DNA of 64,000 nt from Elmis aenea. Lineage: Eukaryota; Arthropoda; Insecta; Coleoptera; Elmidae. Below, one piece after another: positions 1-12,448 of this stretch. Location: assembly GCA_947652605.1 (NCBI GenBank), contig OX393576.1, positions 64,766,966 to 64,830,965 on the forward strand. Reading direction: 5' to 3'. The translations under genes and the position numbers were made by a program. Every line of letters begins with the position of its first letter. The stretch's first letter is position 1. The notes beneath the pieces were generated by a model that saw only the letters and a list, made by a program, of their open reading frames with translations, made no database searches and was not told where the DNA came from.

Positions 1-1624
1 AGTAAATCTTTTAAGTCCTTTTTAATTGTAAGCTTACGGTAGAATAAATGAAAGTGGTTGGATGAAAACTTTTCATTCTTGTGCGAAGACGTATTCAACA
101 TATATCCAAGTTTCAACAATTTTAGGACAGTTATAGGAGCAGGGTTGCCTGTCAAACTGATAAACTTTGTAAGTGCTAGACGCCTAGGAAATTCATATTT
201 ATTTAAGACTGAAAAATTTGTTCTAAGTAAATACACCTGCGTTTTCGTTCAAAAAGCAACTGGAAAAATATCTGCGTCGCAGGAAAAATACATAATTACA
301 AGCAACGGCGAATTGGAGCTTTGTTTTTTATCCACTTTTACGTCTAGGTTAGCACGATACGTTGGTTCAATATTTAAAAGAAACGTTAGCTTACTTTATT
401 ACAAGATATTTGTGGAAACGGCTGCTATAACCTAAAGAAGAATCACAATTCAGCTGTTTCGTAGATGGTGCAGAACGTGCAAGGCGCAATATGAAAGCAA
501 CGCAAAATGAGTTTCAAAATTAAACTTGGGTTGGAAGGATCAAATTTGCTTTGTTTTTATTAAATAAAAGAAATTGATTTTTACCTCATTTTAAAATTTC
601 AAACTGTATTGTAAATCGTCGAATTTAGACAGGGTAAAAAGAATGTTACAAGAGTCTTTGTTTGTGAGAAAAACAACAAGATAAATAACAGTTTAGAAAC
701 AAAGGAACAAAGATCATTTTAGAAGGAACTACAAAATTTATGAAAATTCGTCTTGAAATTCTTAATTTTTTAATGAAATGAAATATACTTACAAAAATGT
801 AAATGTGCATAGAATAAGCCAACGAATCTTCGCAAAGAAATAGAATTGACTTTGTTCTTTCTATAACGAATCCTGGCAGCACAAATTCATTTAAATTAAG
901 GATTTTCATTAGTGTTTATTGTCTCAAATACAAGTTGAAGAACATGAAGGAGATCTGAGTGAAGTTTTTGTACTTATTATTGGTTAAGAGTCTCGTACGA
1001 GTTCTTAAAGATCCTAATTATTATCGATTCGTCGGGAGCATATGGTCCGATAGGTTTTTGAACTGTTCGAATAGAGCCTCTAGAAAGCCAAGTAAGTGGC
1101 AGTGAATACCTTTTAAGATGATTAGTGCTTCAATAAAGGATAGAAGTGTTTTGCAGAAATGTCTGCATGCATCGCAGAGAGTGCTTTTACGATTCGTCTT
1201 GATAAGGTGTATTTACTTCTGAATAATTTGAATATGAAATTAACTCGCAAGTCGGACGCTGCCTGTGTTAAAAGTATTTAATACTTGAGAAATATTTAGA
1301 GTTTTGTGTGTTTGATCCTAACAAAAATTCAGTGAATTAGCGTCCAAGTTTATCCTATACTACCAAAGCGTCTTAAAACACGAAGCTGAACTCATGCAAC
1401 AGCCATCGTCATGAATTGGACAACACAATTACGAAACCGTCACAACGGCACGTTTTATTTTCTGTGTACAATAAGTTTTTACCCAATCCGACAAATAGTA
1501 ACTTCGCGCAAGAGAGCCGTGTGTATTTTTTATGTCTACTTTGTTTAGCTAAACCGTAGGATGGAAGGAAATTCTAAGGTTGGAACGTAATTCGTTTCTT
1601 TGCTGTGGGGCAAAGGACAAAGTT
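1..1624. other. Unassigned AT-rich DNA
   Basis: I see no recognisable gene here. A plus-strand frame is open for 125 codons at 58-435, but it begins at TTG rather than ATG, resembles no family I know and has no clear splice sites. A minus-strand frame at 646-909 is equally anonymous. No inverted-repeat element could be bounded. Confidence 0.4.
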
Positions 1625-3010
1625 GTAATAGTAGTATATTACGTAACAAGAGTTGTAAGAAGCATGTTACGCACAAGTGGAAAAGTTGCGCACGGAGCCG
1701 CGTAGCGGCGAGTGCGTAATTTTACTACTCGTGTTATGTAGCTTACTTTTTCTACGATCACATAATACCTACGATTTTGACGGCTTTTTGGCTAAAACAC
1801 CCATGTAATTACGTTATCTTGTTAATTTTGACGTAAGCCTACTTTGACATTTCTAGACAAGTGTGCGTTTTGCTTACCGTGCGTTATAACTCACTTACTA
1901 ACCATGCAGGAAGTGGGTCTACTGATCATTTCTTTAAAAAAACGTTCTTTTTGCTTACCGTGCGTAAGGACCACGGTCTACTACATAGGTTGAGAAACAT
2001 CATTGTATATACAAATGTTTTAACCGAATTTTTAAGTCAGTTTTGTTCAAAATAAGTCCCACCTAGGGTACCTTAATAAACAGGGTATGGTCAGCCGAGA
2101 ACAAGTTTCTATTGGCTGAGGTGTATATACGGTCGAGTTTCGCTTGCCGCTAGGCTGAGACCTCCAGATTTCAAATAATTAGTATGGAGCGCATAGGGGA
2201 ATATTCATATTTTATTTTTTTCTTGCGTGTTCAGAGTGTTTAAGTGTGTTCTAAGACTTTAAAAGACATAAGTGATAGTTGTGTAAGTTATTGCCATACA
2301 TAAATTTCATAAGTTAAGTTAAATACAATTATTTTTTTAATTTTTAAGAAAATGTGCGATGTATTATTGGTCTACATCGAACTTAATAGCAATGATTGGG
2401 ATTAATAATGTAATTTTATGATAAAAAATGAAATTAAAATGATGAACCTATACTTTTCAGTTGCTCATTGGACATAAAAAAATACGTTTATTATAACGTC
2501 TTGTGTTTTATTCCTTACATGCCTACACCCCATGATACACGGCGTGTGTCATGGGTTGCATGCCTACCATGGATATACGCGCTCTGTAAATGTTTTTTAA
2601 ACATTAATAGCTGATAACAATTATTGTTAATCCTTCATTTTTTAATTGCTATACTTATTATTGCATCTATTTCTGCACGCCAATTGAGTTTTTACCTACA
2701 AATTTCGTTTAAAAATTGAGTTATTAAAAGAAATCCTATATAATCCCATAGCGGCTAGTAGAAATTTGGAGGGTTTGTGAAGCGTGGCCATACCCTGTTA
2801 TATAGAGGTACCATAGTCCCACCTAGTCTAGTGCAAGCATAGGTTCTTAAACTTATCGCCATCTAGCGGAAATTTATGTCGAAAAGTTCCAGATTTTTTG
2901 ACAGGCTTTCCTAACCTGTGTAGTAGACCGTGGTAAGGACCGACTTACTATTCATGCAGGCTATACGGTAAGAGTCATTTACATTAGCGGTCGTGGAAAA
3001 AACTAAATTA
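1625..3010. repeat. Fold-back repeat with iterated acggtaagcaaa motifs, copy A
   Basis: The segment carries repeated short blocks (gtgcgtaa, cttaccgtgcgt, ctacgatcac, catgcaggaagtggg) in both orientations. The block around 1965-1990 containing ggtctactaca reappears inverted around 2925-2940, so this is a fold-back repeat. The same blocks in the same order form the repeat at 39255-40120, showing a dispersed family. It is interrupted by the unit at 2067-2814. No coding capacity was seen. The TTG-initiated frame at 1861-2055 is made of these repeat blocks and is not a gene. Confidence 0.6.
2067..2814. mobile_element. 748-bp inserted element with ~29-bp terminal inverted repeats and flanking 12-bp direct repeat
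   Basis: The left end (ggtacc, then acagggtatggtc) is matched inverted at the right end (gccataccctgt, then ggtacc). The sequence agtcccacctag occurs immediately outside both ends, at 2055-2066 and 2815-2826, like a target-site duplication. The body is non-coding and contains a short hairpin at 2527-2557 (stem of about 14 bp with one mismatch and one wobble, loop ggc). A 12-bp duplication is long for a mariner or hAT element, so I do not assign a superfamily. Confidence 0.55.
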
Positions 3011-5639
3011 TTTAAAACAAGTGGGAACATATTTGTGTGTGTGTGTCCTTTAATTTAAAACATATACAATTAACAAAGCTATATTTTATTCCATTAATTT
3101 TTCGTGTAAATATTTGTACTTAAATACAGTTTTTTTGTAATATACAGCATTAAAAATGAAACTGAATAAACATATGTGCAAAACTTGCTTTAAAAGTAAA
3201 TTAAAATACACATAATAACATCTAAAGCGTGTTTGTAATTTTTCTTTTTTTGAAACTTCAGATTAAAAATATATTAACCCACAATTGCCGAAATTATAGG
3301 CGCAACCTTGGTATATTTTGTCAATGGTTTAATTTATTTAAATTCTTAGGATGCTGGCTGGCTCTTTGTAACGAATCCTTAGCAGTAAAATTTGCATGAA
3401 TAGGAACCCAAAAGATATCCGCTTCAGACTCAAAATTAATTAAATCTGCTCGGGTGAAAATTTGGTAATAAATGACAATCTACCGCCGAATAATTGTTAA
3501 TTATTGTTTTAATTAAGCGCATTTAAAGTCACTCTTATTAACGTTTTAATCAAGTCGTTCAGTGCTATAAACGCACACTTTAACATGGTCGTGTTGGCGT
3601 ATCACACGGTAAATATTTACGATAACATATTCGTATTATAATTTAAAATTAAAGTAGTTATGTATTAGAAATTGTTGGAAACTATTTGCAGTTAGTTTCC
3701 TTTTCGCACAATTTTATAAGTCATTTTTATAGCCACACGTTATTTCAGACGGGCGCAAAATTCCCACAGGAGAAGAGAAAACAGTCCCACGCAAAAATAG
3801 ACTGAAAAAATATACCACAAAATAAATGAAAAAAGTCATAATCCGCTCGCAATATTCAGAATAAATTGGTTAATAAAAGATATTGGGCACGTTTTTACAA
3901 GGAAAGCGTATCCTGCCAAAACCAATTTTTGATTAATCGCCAGCTAATGATCCCAATGCGAACAACAAACATCGTTTTAAAGAAGGTGTGGGATTACTTT
4001 AAATCACCTGCATTTTCGCTTCAACTCAGTAAAAAGAAGAGAAGAAAAGACAAACAGAATAGTAATGAACACAAAGCAGCCCTTAAATCTAGCAGTAAAC
4101 GGAGGAGAAAGTTAAAAAGGCCATTTGCAAGAATTTGGCAAGATTAAATCAGAAAAAGCTGCTTTCTTAATCTCAGAATAGTCATGAATTAGAGACGAGA
4201 TAAATAGAGCTGCTTTGAAGTTTTATAACCTGATAATCTCCAGATAACTTCAGAAACAAACCACAATCACTTTACAGTTGAATATTCAAACAGCCAGATC
4301 ATATCAGATTTGTTGCCTAATTGGAAGCAGCAACATAGTTTTTAAAGCAGTAATTTATTTCTTTGTCGGTTCGTAAGAGCTCTATTTTTGTCATTTAATG
4401 AATTGTAAATGTTGTTTATAAAAGTTTTCCTTAGTTCTTTACAACGAAATGAATGTATTGTAAAAGTTTATTAGGTTTCAAAATGAGATTAGGATTCGCA
4501 ATATACTTTTTCCTTTTGAATATTTTCAGTTCCTGTTTTAAAACTTTACGAAAGTTGGGGTCATTCAACTTCACAATATTTTCCAAATTATTTACTTTGT
4601 TCAGCCTACAAAATTAACTTCCGCGTACAAATATAACTTCACAACTAGTTATATAATTACATCAGGTTTTAATTGTGTGTTAAACTTGTGTGTCGGGTTG
4701 TTTCCTAATTTTTAATAATTAATTATTATCTTTATTCTCAGAGCAGTTATAAAAAAGTTTTCAATATAAAAGTTGTTTGAATTCACATGCTTCATAATAT
4801 AAAATTATTTTAAAATATACTGAGTGTTCAGTTTTATCGAAACAATGTGCAGCTTTGTTATTTTAAATATTATGAGTACACGCTGTATCTTTTTACGTAT
4901 TCTTGTAGATTATTTTATTTTTTTAAAGAAATACTAAGCATGTCCTTTATCTAAAATCAATAGTTTTCCAGTTATTGCAAATTTAATAGTCAAAAAAAAA
5001 TGGTGGAGGTTTAGGGTTGTTTCCTAATTTGATATGAATAAATTAATATCTCTTTTATTAAAATTGTTACAAAATAGTTTTCAACCCTAGGATGCACATC
5101 ACGGGCCTCAGAGGCCCAGCGACCAATTGCTTTCTATGTAATTTTCGATCCACATTTTTTTTTCTGAATTTTTGTCAGGAATACCTCACTCAATGGTTTT
5201 TATATCATATTTTCTAAAAATATTGCAAATTAGTTTTGACAAATTATTTTCATAATTTTTATTTAGTAATATCCCGTATTCACACATCAAGGGCTTGAGA
5301 GGCCCATAGATTAATAACAGCTTATATGACAAGTAACAATACAGTTTTGGCAAAATATGTTTGAAATTTTTTTGGATGTGAATCTGTTTCCGGTTTTGCT
5401 ATCGCTGGAACTGTGTATGAGAGACGCCAGCCTGGAGAAGCTACACAAAAAAATCTTGGATTCGAAATTGTAAAATCACTAGTGCGTACTATTCATAACA
5501 CTGGCTGCAATCTTAACAATAGACAACTTTTTTACGAGTTTAGAGCTTACAAAATTATTCTTTTTTAATGACAAGGCCGCATAAAAACCTGTAGTATTTT
5601 ATATCGATGTAAAGCTAAAATGAAGGCGGTCAAGAATAT
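3011..5639. other. Unassigned AT-rich DNA with diverged repeat pieces
   Basis: No recognisable gene. A 93-codon plus-strand frame at 3866-4147 starts at TTG and encodes a lysine/arginine-rich tail; it matches nothing I know and is probably chance. Around 4740-4870 there is a diverged relative of the outer arm of the palindromic element at 5840-7381, sharing the blocks aaaagttgttt and taaaattattt. Confidence 0.4.
5085..5310. repeat. Pair of degenerate direct repeats (~190-bp spacing)
   Basis: A block reading cacatcacgggcctcagagg at about 5096 recurs in diverged form (cacatcaagggcttgagagg) at about 5283, each followed by ccca. The spacing of about 190 bp suggests two decayed units of a tandem repeat. 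Confidence 0.4.
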
Positions 5640-5651
5640 TAAATAAAAAAT

Positions 5652-5710
5652 AGGGTGTTGTATTTGAAATATAGAAGTTGCTATTGGTTCCAGAGAGGTG
5701 ACTCACCCTG
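5652..5710. repeat. Short CAGGGTG-type unit
   Basis: About 60 bp opening with (t)agggtgttgtattt and closing with ctcaccctg followed by ta. It is the smallest instance here of the inverted CAGGGTG/CACCCTG unit that builds the larger fold-back elements. Confidence 0.45.
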
Positions 5711-5839
5711 TATATTTAAAAATGTTTTTATCGTGTTCGGAAAAGAAAACTGTACGAAATACCCTTTGAATTAACTTTCTATCTCAAACTGTTTAGCCAC
5801 AATCGACCGATCCCCCACTAATGACACCCTAATAATATA

Positions 5840-7381
5840 CAGGGTGTCCCAGCCAAGACGAATTATTCGATAGCTCTGTTATTAGTAATAATATTAAAAA
5901 AAGTTAAATATAAAAGTTGTTTGTTATCATTTACTACATAACCTAAAATTATTTTCAACTATACACAGTGTTTTGTTTTTGCGCTCTGATACCAAACATT
6001 GTTTTTTTATATGGAACACCCTGTATATTTTGCAATTTTTGGATGTAAAATTAAATTCTCTTTTAAAAATATTATAGGTTGTTTATGTCTAAAATGAACC
6101 GTTTTTGAGTTATTAACGTTTTTTTGAAAATTTTGACAGATGCAGACCTTTATAAAAATATTTATATTTATTAACATAACAACAACAGAGCAATTTACTC
6201 TGGTAATTTATTAGACAATAGTGTCATAGTGATTGTTGACTTGTTACATTTTTAAAATAATATACAGGGTGTTCGTTATACTCGGTCCATTTCGCTAAAC
6301 TTTAAACGCATGTAAATCTTTTTTTTTTAATGGAACACCGTATATATTTTTACATTTTCTTGTAGAAAATTTAATTATCTTTCAAAGTTGTCAAGCATGT
6401 TTTATGTCTAAATATAATATTTTTGAAGTTATTTCGTTTCTTATGATTATTTGCGAGTATTTTACCTAAAATAGTAGTAGCCTTTGAAAATTCAAAACAA
6501 TTTGTATGAACTGTCAACCAGAACAGTTAATCGGCACAATTTAAACTATTATGCCACTAAAAATCCGTATTTTTTAAGAACTGTAGATACACAGCATGCT
6601 GGTGTTATTTGCTGCCATTTATGCTGTGTATCTACAACTCTTAAAAAATACGGATTTTTAGTGGCATAATAGTGGAAATTTTGCCGATTAACTGTTCTGG
6701 TTGACAGTTCATACAAATTGTTTTGAATTTTCAAAGGCTACTACCGATATTTTAGGTAAAATACTCGCAAATAATCATAAGAAACGAAATAACTTCAAAA
6801 ATATTATATTTAGACATAAAACATGCTTAACAACTTTGAAAGATAATTAAATTTTCTACAAGAAAATGTAAAAACATATAGGGTGTTCTATTTAAAAAAA
6901 AAGATTTACATGCGTTTAAAGTTTAGCGAAATGGACTGAGTATAACGAACACCCTGTATATTATTTTAAAAATGTAACAAGTCAACAATCACTATGACAC
7001 TATTGCCTAATAAATTACCAGAGTAAATTGCTCTGGTGTTGTTATGTTAATAAATATAAATATTTTTATAAAGGTCTGCATCTGTCAAAATTTTCAAAAA
7101 AACGTTAATAACTCAAAAACGGTTTATTTTAGACGTAAACAACCTATAATATTTTTAAAAGAGAATTTAATTTTACATCCAAAAATTGCAAAATATACAG
7201 GGTGTTCCATATAAAAAAACAATGTTTGGTATCAGAGCGCAAAAACAAAACACTGTGTATAGTTGAAAATAATTTTAGGTTATGTAGTAAATGATAACAA
7301 ACAACTTTTATATTTAACTTTTTTTAATATTATTACTAATAACAGAGCTATCGAATAATTCGTCTTGGCTGGGACACCCTG
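5840..7381. mobile_element. Palindromic MITE, full-length copy (1,542 bp), TA-CAGGGTGTCC ends
   Basis: The two halves are nearly perfect inverted copies meeting near 6600. The ends are cagggtgtcccagccaagac and its complement, flanked by TA on both sides, as in Tc1/mariner-superfamily MITEs. The only non-palindromic part is a loop of about 23 bp around 6598-6620 that includes ctggtgttatttgctgccat. Each arm contains an outer unit (5840-6023, mirrored 7198-7381, 184 bp) and an inner unit (6265-6340, mirrored 6880-6956, about 77 bp), each bounded by CAGGGTG and CACCCTG-like sequences. The open frames at 6484-6669 and 6549-6734 are mirror images caused by the palindrome, not genes. Confidence 0.9.
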
Positions 7382-7801
7382 TATATAGATGATACAAAAC
7401 AACATCCGGAAGTTATAAAAACAGTTTTGTTCACTAAAGTTTGTCACCGGTATCGTTTGCGGTGGCGTACAATTTCACATTCTGTATTTCCTGCATAGAA
7501 CTGAGTTGACTGGGTGATTTTCCGTTTTGCCTTATTTAAAAAACAATAAATATTTCTTCTTTCTAATGGTTAATACATCCTCCACAGAATGTTTTATTAA
7601 TGTAGGTACTGTCAAAGTTTTGGGAGCCATATAAAGCTTAATTTTATGAGAAAAACCTTAAAAATGGTAGTGCATGTTTTGTAAGCGTGGTTGTAAATAG
7701 TTCTTAAGAAGTTTCTGGATGTGTTAGGTTTAAAAAAGGAAAATTAAGAATTAAAATTTTTAATACGACATTGAAAATTTATTTGAATTCGTTTGTTACA
7801 G

Positions 7802-7916
7802 ATCGTCTGCGGCATTACGTTTTTAATAGTCGGTACTGTGGCCTTTATTGAAGAGCGTGGCGAACTTAATTTATCCCTAGGAATTCCTGCAGGAGGAGCA
7901 ACGATTTTCGCAGCAG
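7802..7916 (+). CDS. Multi-pass membrane protein, internal exon
   Basis: The exon follows a pyrimidine-rich tract ending in TTTGTTACAG and begins in phase 0. It encodes 38 residues plus one base: a hydrophobic segment (GITFLIVGTVAF), a charged loop (EERGELNLSLG) and the start of a second hydrophobic stretch (IPAGGATIFAA). The best 3' boundary is CAG|GCAAGT, a consensus GC-type donor. It leaves one base, which completes an alanine codon with the CT that opens the next exon at 12449. A GT donor at AATA|GTAGAA (exon end about 7931) is phase-compatible but weaker. The N-terminal part must lie in exons I could not find. I do not recognise the family; the tetraspan-like layout and the coding match to the downstream exon support a real gene. 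Confidence 0.6.
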
Positions 7917-8251
7917 GCAAGTTATTTAATAGTAGAAAGTATAATTTAAGCAGTCATATAAAATACCCTGAAATTAAAGCAGAACATGGTTTTTGAATGT
8001 TTAAGTTGAAAAATATACCACCCTTTCAGAAATAATTACAGGTAACCCTCCTATAACACGGTAGATATGTTTCTAGAAAATGGCGTGTTGTGTGAAATCG
8101 TGTTAAATGAGACCCATAGCCAGTACAAAAAGGGGAGTTAGGTTCCGAAAACAAGCAGTTTATTTTTTATTAAAAAATATTAACATATGTGCATAATGTA
8201 TAACACAAAAAAAAAGAAAAAAAAATATGTCTAACTATTTTAATATCCTTT

Positions 8252-9660
8252 ATTTACCAATTTTTTTTTCTTATCACCGCTCGGTACAAACAAACGTAAA
8301 CGTTTTTTCGCTTGAATGATATCACCTTCACTCTCTGAATCCTTTTCATCATTTGCCTCTTCTGCCCTATTTAAAAAATCTGTAATTTTGGTTTGTGTGC
8401 TGGTCCTTAAAAGGTCGTTGTAGATTTCCTGGTATGGATATAGGCAATTTTCCAGCTCCCTTTTGAATTTTCGGCTTCTCTCAGCGAATGGGTCTGCATT
8501 GAAAAAATGATTCTAGATTTTTAGCCAAGCTTAGGCCTTCCCGTAATTATTTTATTGGTAATTTATTAACTCACAATCTTCATCACTGCTGTTCTCCTCA
8601 GAATCGACTTGATTTACAACTTCTGATGCAATTTTCAGCAAATCCGCCCCGCCAATTTTTTCTTCCATCAATAAATCTTGAACGTCCTGAATAGCCATAT
8701 CCTCAAAACCATCGCCTCCGATCGATTTAGCAAGTTCTAATATGCCACCAATTTCATTTTCTGACAATTCAAGTCGGTTTTCTATTTCAACTGACGATGA
8801 CCAAATCTTTTTCCAACATGCATTTAGCGTCAATGTTTTTAGTTCTTTCAAAGATAAGGATATGATTTCGAAACAGTGCCTAATTGAAAATTGCTTCCAA
8901 GCCTCCATTACACCAACTGATGTTGATTCATTTATGTCTAAAATCCATCGTAATGATTTTCTGATGTAGTTAGTTTTAAAGGTAAGTATACATTATCCTG
9001 CAAAGATTCCAATCTAAAACACTAAAACAATAACAAACGCAGCTTGGTTTGTGACAAATGAAACTCCACACAAGGACCTAAACATCCCTCCAGTGTTACA
9101 AGAAGCGAAGGCTATAAGCACCAAATACCTCAAGCGACTGGAACGGCATCCCAACCCGTTTGCCGTCAGCCTATTAGACAATAGCCAAACCACACATCGG
9201 TTGAAGCGATACACCCCATTAGAAATAAGCTACAGATAAGACTAGAAGCTATTACTAACATTATTCGTATTATTTTATTATTTGTTAGGGCTTTAATGTA
9301 AGTTTACTAACCACTCGCTTGCATTGCAGCATGTCCCGCTGCCAAAATGCAAAATGTTTAATCAACCGATTATTGCTCTAGGGCAGATCTCGGGAAGAAA
9401 GGAGTAGCTTCACCAATATCTGGAGCAACGAAGTAGTGTTTGGTGGTAGAAACACTACCTGGACGTTGGAATGTCTCAAATCTTGTGGGTAATCTGGAGC
9501 ATTATCTATTAGTAATTAATAGCACATTAAAGTCCAAATTCTTCTTCTTAAAATAAATTTCAACCTCTGGAATAAAATACTTTAAAAACCATTCTCTAAA
9601 TAAATCTCCAGTTTCTAAATACGTACATGCCTTAAATACATAAAAGTACAGTGTTATACA
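8252..9660 (-). pseudogene. Tigger/pogo-type DDE transposase, broken
   Basis: Read from high to low coordinates, the pieces appear in Tigger order. FREWFLKYFIPEVEIYF lies around 9600, followed after a frame change by LLIDNAPDYP around 9490-9518, the DN motif of the DDE catalytic core. Next comes FKTNYIRKSLRWILDINEST continuing into MEAWKQFSIRHCF and ACWKKIW (8985-8552), then DPFAERSRKFKREL, STQTKITDFLNR and a lysine-rich end (about 8505-8252). Stops and frame changes separate the blocks, and the jockey fragment splits the gene between DDE and C-terminal parts. The N-terminal CENP-B-like DNA-binding domain was not found. QTKITDFL resembles a PCNA-binding box. No function is expected from this copy. 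Confidence 0.8.
9033..9310 (+). mobile_element. Jockey-clade non-LTR retrotransposon, 3' end fragment
   Basis: The plus frame 9033-9239 encodes the C-terminal tail typical of jockey ORF2 proteins: AAWFVTNETPHKDLNIPPV, then an arginine-rich stretch and HPNPFAVSLLDNS near the stop at 9237-9239. The approximately 70 bp that follow look like a short 3' untranslated end. It is truncated at the 5' side, as usual for non-LTR insertions. It lies inside the Tigger relic and so is younger than that element. Confidence 0.75.
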
Positions 9661-9735
9661 AGAGTTTTCGCAAATTTCCGTTCGTGTTAGAGCGAAACCG
9701 TGTTGTATGATACCGTGCTGTAGGATGGTTACCTG

Positions 9736-11132
9736 TACTTGTAATTGTTATTCCATGAAAAAAAAAAAGTTAAATGAAATGAAAATCCTGCATCTAGAAA
9801 AGCAATTTAATATTGCTTTTGTTTACCTCCACAAAAATTGATGGGTCAATAAATAAAAAACAAAAAAATCTTGAACTGTCTTTGATTGCTTTATTATTAA
9901 ATTTTCCGGACAATTCTCAAGCAAGAACGTAAAGAGCTCAAGTAATCAAAGAAATAACGAGTTAAAGATTTTTTGTTCTTCTCATTCTACAAAAATTATG
10001 TTGATAATTGAAAAAAATTGTGGAGAATTGAAACTCCTATATATTTTATTGGAGTTGAGTTCGGACTTTTAAACAAGTCGGACGTGTTATTGTTTGCTGA
10101 GATAGCGCCGATAAAAACCTCGTTTTACCGGGACTTATCACGTTTCGTCAATGCCAAACTCGAATAAAAACAAAGTGTGATGAAATAAATTATTTTAAGA
10201 TGATACAATAATAAATACTCAACTCAACTCCAGAAAAACGCCAGAAAAAAAAGAAAAAAAAAAACCTTACAACTTAGGGTATTTTTTTTACCCTCTACAC
10301 CGAAAGGTAGAAAAGAACCGGAAAATATATATAATATATTATTATACACGGACCGGTATTGGATGTTTGCCATAATTTCTCAGTGGATCTTTTCCATTTA
10401 GCCAGACTCTGCGTTAATTAAATTTCTTTTTTTAACTACACGATAAAAAGTATATATAATATGATAAGGGTAGAATGGAGGTCTAAAAACAACAAGACTG
10501 GAACTACCCGTAATACATAAAACACAATAAATGAGCTTTCTGTGGGAAACGCCAATTACTAAAGTTGCTTAATGATGTAATTATTCGACGAACTTATTTC
10601 GGAGGAACAACAAAATGTACTCCAACTTCAACTACGAGTATAACCATACCAAGAACCTCAAGATGTAATATTGTAAAGCAAAACGAAGGCGTCTAAATGT
10701 ATTTTAAAATATATTAGTCATGAATTGAATCTAGTGTTATTAATTTTAAAGGAATTTTACTCAATAATAATTACTATATTAGTTGTTTTATGATGCTCTG
10801 TATATAGCAATTTCATACGAATGCCTGTTTATGATCAGCCGATTATCATATTTTTACCGTTATTTATTCATAAAACCTTTCGATTCACAGTAAATCACAA
10901 TTTTAGTGGCTTAAGAGATAAAATATGATACAGCGTTTTTACGAAAATTAGATAATCATTGGTGATGAGAGCGCATGTACCTTGGGGTGTTTGACTTGTA
11001 AATTGCGCGTGGAGAAAATCCACCACTTCAGCAATTTGATCAACTTGGTAACATCTAAATATAAACCAAACGTTAACTGCAATTAGCTGGATTTTATTAA
11101 AAATATTCACGAAAGTACCATATTTCATTATA
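9736..11132. other. Intronic AT-rich DNA, nothing recognised
   Basis: This part of the intron between 7916 and 12449 contains no reading frame or repeat that I can assign. A short ATATAT/TATAAT patch lies near 10330-10345 and homopolymer A runs near 10250. The minus-strand frame 10895-11128 is a chance frame. Confidence 0.4.
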
Positions 11133-11458
11133 CAGGGTGGGCCAAATTCGAATGTTTTACGGGATCTCGGTTACTGTAATATCGGTCTAATTTACTTTAT
11201 TTCTTACTTCATAAGCATACAAATCTGTATAAAAAAACCCTAGTAACATTTTGTTCTATTTTAATAAATAAAGAAGTTAAAGTAAATTTTCAAAAATTAT
11301 GAAATTTCATTTTTCTTCTGTAGTGCCAAAATGAAAAGCGATATATAAAATCTGATTACACAGGCGTTCTTTTCTCAAAAAAATTGCCCAAGAGACCGAT
11401 ATCGGATTTTCGCTAACTACAGCACCCGAGGTAAAACATTCGAATTTGGTTCACCCTC
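11133..11458. mobile_element. Small fold-back MITE (326 bp), TA-CAGGGTGGG ends
   Basis: The left end cagggtgggccaaattcgaa is matched inverted by ttcgaatttggttcaccctc, with TA on both sides. Inner blocks such as gagaccgatatcgg also pair with the left arm (atatcggtct). It is non-coding. Confidence 0.75.
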
Positions 11459-12448
11459 TATTTTAGGTGGTGAGCGAAAATTATGGTCAACGATGCGATT
11501 ACTACATTCTGTTTTCATCTGCAGACATCCGAGTTTCCAAGCCAAAACATTTATTTGGTTTCGTGCCGAATTCTAAAGACTCAATGTAATTTTTTCGTTC
11601 CTTGTCAATATTGAAATATTCGGTTAATTAACATTAAAAACTAAATAATCAACATATCCTATAGATTTGTTGCTGTACTCACCAATATCAATTATCAACA
11701 TTACAGCTGAAATTGCGAATGCTAATGTAGTTTGGTGTTCGCAAACTCAGTAATGCAATCGTTCCCGGGGCTGCGGGATTAAGTTACAACCACAGACGAA
11801 TCGGCTTTCAGTGCCGGCATTATACATTACCTACTATAACTAAAGATATTTTCAAAAAATATTCTTCTAAGGAAAAATAAAAATCAGGTTAAAAATACAT
11901 TTTGAAATAATTTTATTAATGCTCGTTCCTGCGATTTCTGTGTTTTACATCTTGTGTCTGAAAACCGAATTCACGTATAAAATTATAAGTAAAACAGCAA
12001 GGAATAATCAGCTTAAATGGTTAAGTTAACCAAAACTTCCTAGTTTCTCCGAACTATAATCTCTTGGGCAAATTAAAGAAGCTTATTTTGATACTGAAGA
12101 TTGCTTTGCTCCTGCAAATGTATTCCTATACATAAGAGGGAGAACGAATTCATTCTAATTGGGATGATGATTTGCGTGAATCTGGCCTTTTTAAGTGGTT
12201 GCAAGGACTAATCAGTGTTGTATAACGATTTAAACATTTTCATTTAAACTTCAAAAATGCAAGGACCAGAGTCTAGCCGATTTAAAAGGGACCATTCGAA
12301 AAATGTTTAAATTTAAACAAATAGGTTGGAACTTCTTGTATCTACACGTTATGCATGGCCTTAATAATGATTTATAGCCCTCAAATCATTTAAATTATCC
12401 ATGAAAACTGAGAAAAGTGCAAAGACTTTTATATTTTTCTATTTTCAG

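Larger units (their letters stand above)
8039..9735 (-). mobile_element. Tigger/pogo DNA transposon relic with terminal inverted repeats
   Basis: The ends are caggtaaccctcctataaca and, inverted, caggtaaccatcctacagca, each flanked by a TA dinucleotide. This is the expected layout of a pogo/Tigger element. Its decayed transposase lies on the minus strand and a jockey fragment has inserted into it at about 9033-9310. The whole unit sits in the intron of the plus-strand membrane-protein gene, in antisense orientation. Confidence 0.8.

Noticed and set aside
3866..4147. 93-codon basic ORF
   Set aside because: Starts at TTG, ends in a lysine/arginine run, no domain, no splice evidence.
6484..6734. 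Pair of near-identical opposing ORFs (MKIQNNLYELSTRTV), also at 26192-26439
   Set aside because: They are the two arms of a palindromic MITE read in both directions; start codons are non-ATG and the peptides mirror each other. Not genes.
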